Positions 4,840 to 5,189 of a stretch of 5,189 nucleotides of DNA are shown here, one piece after another; position 1 is the stretch's first letter; each line of letters begins with the position of its first letter. The notes below the pieces were generated by a model, which was not told the DNA's origin, did no database searches, and worked only from the letters and a program-made list of their open reading frames with translations. Where the stretch lies: contig JAFLDQ010000205.1 of the NCBI GenBank assembly GCA_017302355.1, positions 1-5,189 on the forward strand. The letters run 5' to 3'. A program made the position numbers and the translations under genes. This DNA comes from Dechloromonas sp. Its GTDB lineage: Bacteria; Pseudomonadota; Gammaproteobacteria; Burkholderiales; Rhodocyclaceae.

Positions 4840-5189
4840 TCAGGCGAACGCCCCGGCCTGAATGAAGGCCATGACGCTATACACAGCCCCGGCGGCGCCG
4901 AGCAGAACCATCAGGCCGTAGAAGCCGTTGCGCATCCGCTCCCCCTTGAGAAGCAGGCTGACGGCGCCCATCACCAGGCAGATCTGCAGGAAGAAAGTGG
5001 CGATATCGAAGGTGTCCCCGGCAGCGCCGAGAGCAACCGTTTCCGCTTCCCACTCCCTGGCACCCTTGACCTGACCCAGCTTGCCGTCTTCCTCGAGAAC
5101 CCAGTTCTCCTGCCCGACCGCTTTCGAGCCAAGCAGGATTTCCTTGCGCTCCTTCCGGTACCGGACGATGTCCGCTTCGAGACTGGACA
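4840..5189 (-). CDS. C-terminal part of a membrane protein, DUF4337-like (partial)
   Basis: The - strand reads open from the right edge to TGA at 4840-4842, giving the last 115 residues of a protein whose start lies outside the window. The visible part begins with a charged, probably helical stretch (LEADIVRYRKERKEI), then a soluble segment containing WVLEEDGKLGQVKG. It ends with two hydrophobic helices: DIATFFLQICLVMGAVSLLL (coded at 5007-4948) and a second one coded at about 4926-4855. A charged region ahead of a C-terminal helix pair with an xIAxxxLQI pattern is what I recall for DUF4337 proteins, a family of unknown function. The family call is moderate; a two-helix C-terminal membrane anchor is well supported. 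It converges on the peroxidase gene, and its transcript would run towards the symmetric terminator at 4482-4513. Confidence 0.7.
   Translation of the reverse strand, partial: SSLEADIVRYRKERKEILLGSKAVGQENWVLEEDGKLGQVKGAREWEAETVALGAAGDTFDIATFFLQICLVMGAVSLLLKGERMRNGFYGLMVLLGAAGAVYSVMAFIQAGAFA

Overview
The window is GC-rich DNA from a Gram-negative bacterium. It holds four complete genes, one gene cut by the right edge, and one well-preserved regulatory region. The periplasmic di-haem peroxidase, the OxyR sequence and the LdtD/MepK-type wall enzymes suggest a proteobacterium. Beta-proteobacteria (Rhodocyclales-like) is my best guess, made from protein flavour only and not demonstrated.

Left part (1-2344, + strand): a short leader with a weak promoter candidate and a 7-bp inverted repeat is followed by two peptidoglycan genes 17 bp apart. 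The first encodes an exported L,D-transpeptidase of the YcbB/LdtD type, which makes 3-3 cross-links. The second encodes a Tat-exported DUF882/M15-type endopeptidase of the YcbK/MepK type, which in E. coli cleaves such cross-links. A maker and a cutter of the same bond appear to be co-transcribed.

Middle part (2390-4513): oxyR on the - strand and a periplasmic di-haem cytochrome c peroxidase on the + strand diverge from a 166-bp AT-richer spacer. The spacer carries a 15/16 match to the four-element OxyR operator (ATAG-N7-CTAT-N7-ATAG-N7-CCAT), an FNR/CRP-type box (TTGAC-N4-ATCAA) and a 7-bp dyad nearer the peroxidase start. The inferred logic is that OxyR senses peroxide, an FNR-family protein senses oxygen limitation, and both act on a periplasmic peroxidase that reduces H2O2 with respiratory electrons. 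The peroxidase keeps its haem motifs and active-site Gln/Trp/Glu, but has Asp at the position of the inhibitory distal His of the Pseudomonas enzyme. This is the most interesting protein-level observation here. A strong intrinsic terminator closes the peroxidase gene.

Right part (4514-5189): about 325 bp without a convincing gene, then the C-terminal 115 residues of a - strand membrane protein resembling DUF4337, with its start beyond the window.

I see no CRISPR array, insertion sequence, phage gene or RNA gene. Apart from the regulatory spacer and the peroxidase substitution, the content is ordinary core-type sequence, and I do not claim a new system.
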